Source: Dimorphilus gyrociliatus (lineage: Eukaryota; Annelida; Polychaeta; Dinophilidae). From it: a stretch of 64,000 bases of DNA. The DNA is taken from positions 248,001 to 312,000 of the forward strand of contig CAJFCJ010000022.1 of the NCBI GenBank assembly GCA_904063045.1. The letters are read 5' to 3'. A program made the translations under genes and the position numbers. The notes under the pieces are model-generated. The model saw nothing but the letters and a program-made list of their open reading frames with translations. It was not told where the DNA came from and made no database searches. Shown one piece after another: positions 63,528-64,000 of the stretch (its first letter is position 1; each line of letters opens with the position of its first letter).

Positions 63528-63735
63528 AGCATATATATATATATATATGTACAGTATATAAATTTATATATATACTGTATATTCTGTATATACATGAGCG
63601 CATTAATTTACTCAAGATGATAAATATGCTAGATAAATAGTAAATAAGTATTAGTGTATATATAGAAAATACAAATTTATATGTACTGTATATATAGCAC
63701 AGATATAAATATTTATATATATATATATATATATT
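63528..63735. repeat. TA-rich tract with TATACTGTATA motifs
   Basis: Alternating TA runs at about 63531-63549 and 63713-63734, with GTACAGTATA, ATACTGTATA and GTACTGTATA between them. Confidence 0.8.
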
Positions 63736-64000
63736 TGATAAATCTACTGTAAGGGTGCACATCTGTGCATAAGTCTTGTGTATTAAATGTAGAGTAGATA
63801 CGATGACACCTACGCTTGTCTAAAGGGCACCTTGAAGAAAAAAAACAACTTGACAAATGTTCGATTTTTTAATGCTTTTCTTTCTTTTTACATTAAATTT
63901 ATAAAAGTGTAAAATAATTGGGACTTTATTGAAATATAATAGTCAGGTGAAACTTACATTTTTCAGTTTGCTATAGAAGAAGAATGAACGTATTGATAAT

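Larger units (their letters stand above)
56640..64000. other. Gene-poor AT-rich region
   Basis: About 7.4 kb with no frame on either strand that I recognise as coding. Contains TA microsatellites (59.21-59.26, 63.53-63.74 kb), GATA/GACA repeat at 58.68 kb, CT tract at 63.13 kb, and short frames that are compositional. It may be intergenic or part of a long intron of a gene that continues outside the window. Confidence 0.55.

Noticed and set aside
1-64000. tRNA, rRNA, CRISPR arrays, bacterial operons, viral or intact transposon genes
   Set aside because: I found no tRNA-like TPsiC-box context, no repeat-spacer array, no reverse transcriptase, transposase or integrase motif on either strand.

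Overview
This is a window of animal nuclear DNA: strongly AT-rich, with spliced genes, canonical GT-AG introns and many microsatellites. The gene set (FMRFamide-receptor-like and other class A GPCRs, a metabotropic glutamate receptor, an ARHGEF17-type RhoGEF, WDR89, a TRIM-NHL-like protein and a DC-STAMP family protein) is that of a bilaterian. Many introns are only about 50-90 nt, and several genes have no introns. My inference is a small-genome spiralian, perhaps a compact-genome annelid. That placement is not proven from the sequence.

Layout. 0.15-3.4 kb (minus): two tandem FMRFamide-receptor-like GPCR paralogues, each with four coding exons and the same three intron phases. 6.4-8.25 kb (plus): WDR89 with eleven small exons. 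9.4-10.7 kb (plus): an intronless RING/B-box/propeller protein. 12.3-13.9 kb (minus): an intronless DC-STAMP domain protein. 15.3-25.6 kb (minus): a metabotropic glutamate receptor with six exons, one 6 kb intron, and a likely non-coding first exon and promoter near 26.7-27.1 kb. 35.1-37.7 kb (plus): two related class A GPCRs, the first with a frameshift in TM1. 37.9-45.2 kb (minus): an ARHGEF17-like DH-PH-propeller exchange factor. 47.0-51.7 kb (minus): a third GPCR related to the 35-37 kb pair, split by a 3.6 kb intron. 51.7-64 kb: almost no recognisable coding sequence, except for three putative small minus-strand exons in a GC-richer patch at 56.4-56.6 kb.

Five of the ten recognisable loci are class A GPCRs and one is a class C GPCR, so this is a receptor-rich neighbourhood, mostly of local duplicates. 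The GPCRs and the RhoGEF fit neuropeptide, glutamate and Rho signalling, but nothing shows that they are co-regulated. I found no CRISPR array, no tRNA or rRNA gene, no intact transposon and no evidence of an undescribed molecular system. The most checkable oddities are the frameshifted GPCR, the doubtful splice acceptor before the mGluR 7TM exon, and a recurrent GGCGTCTTT hairpin motif.
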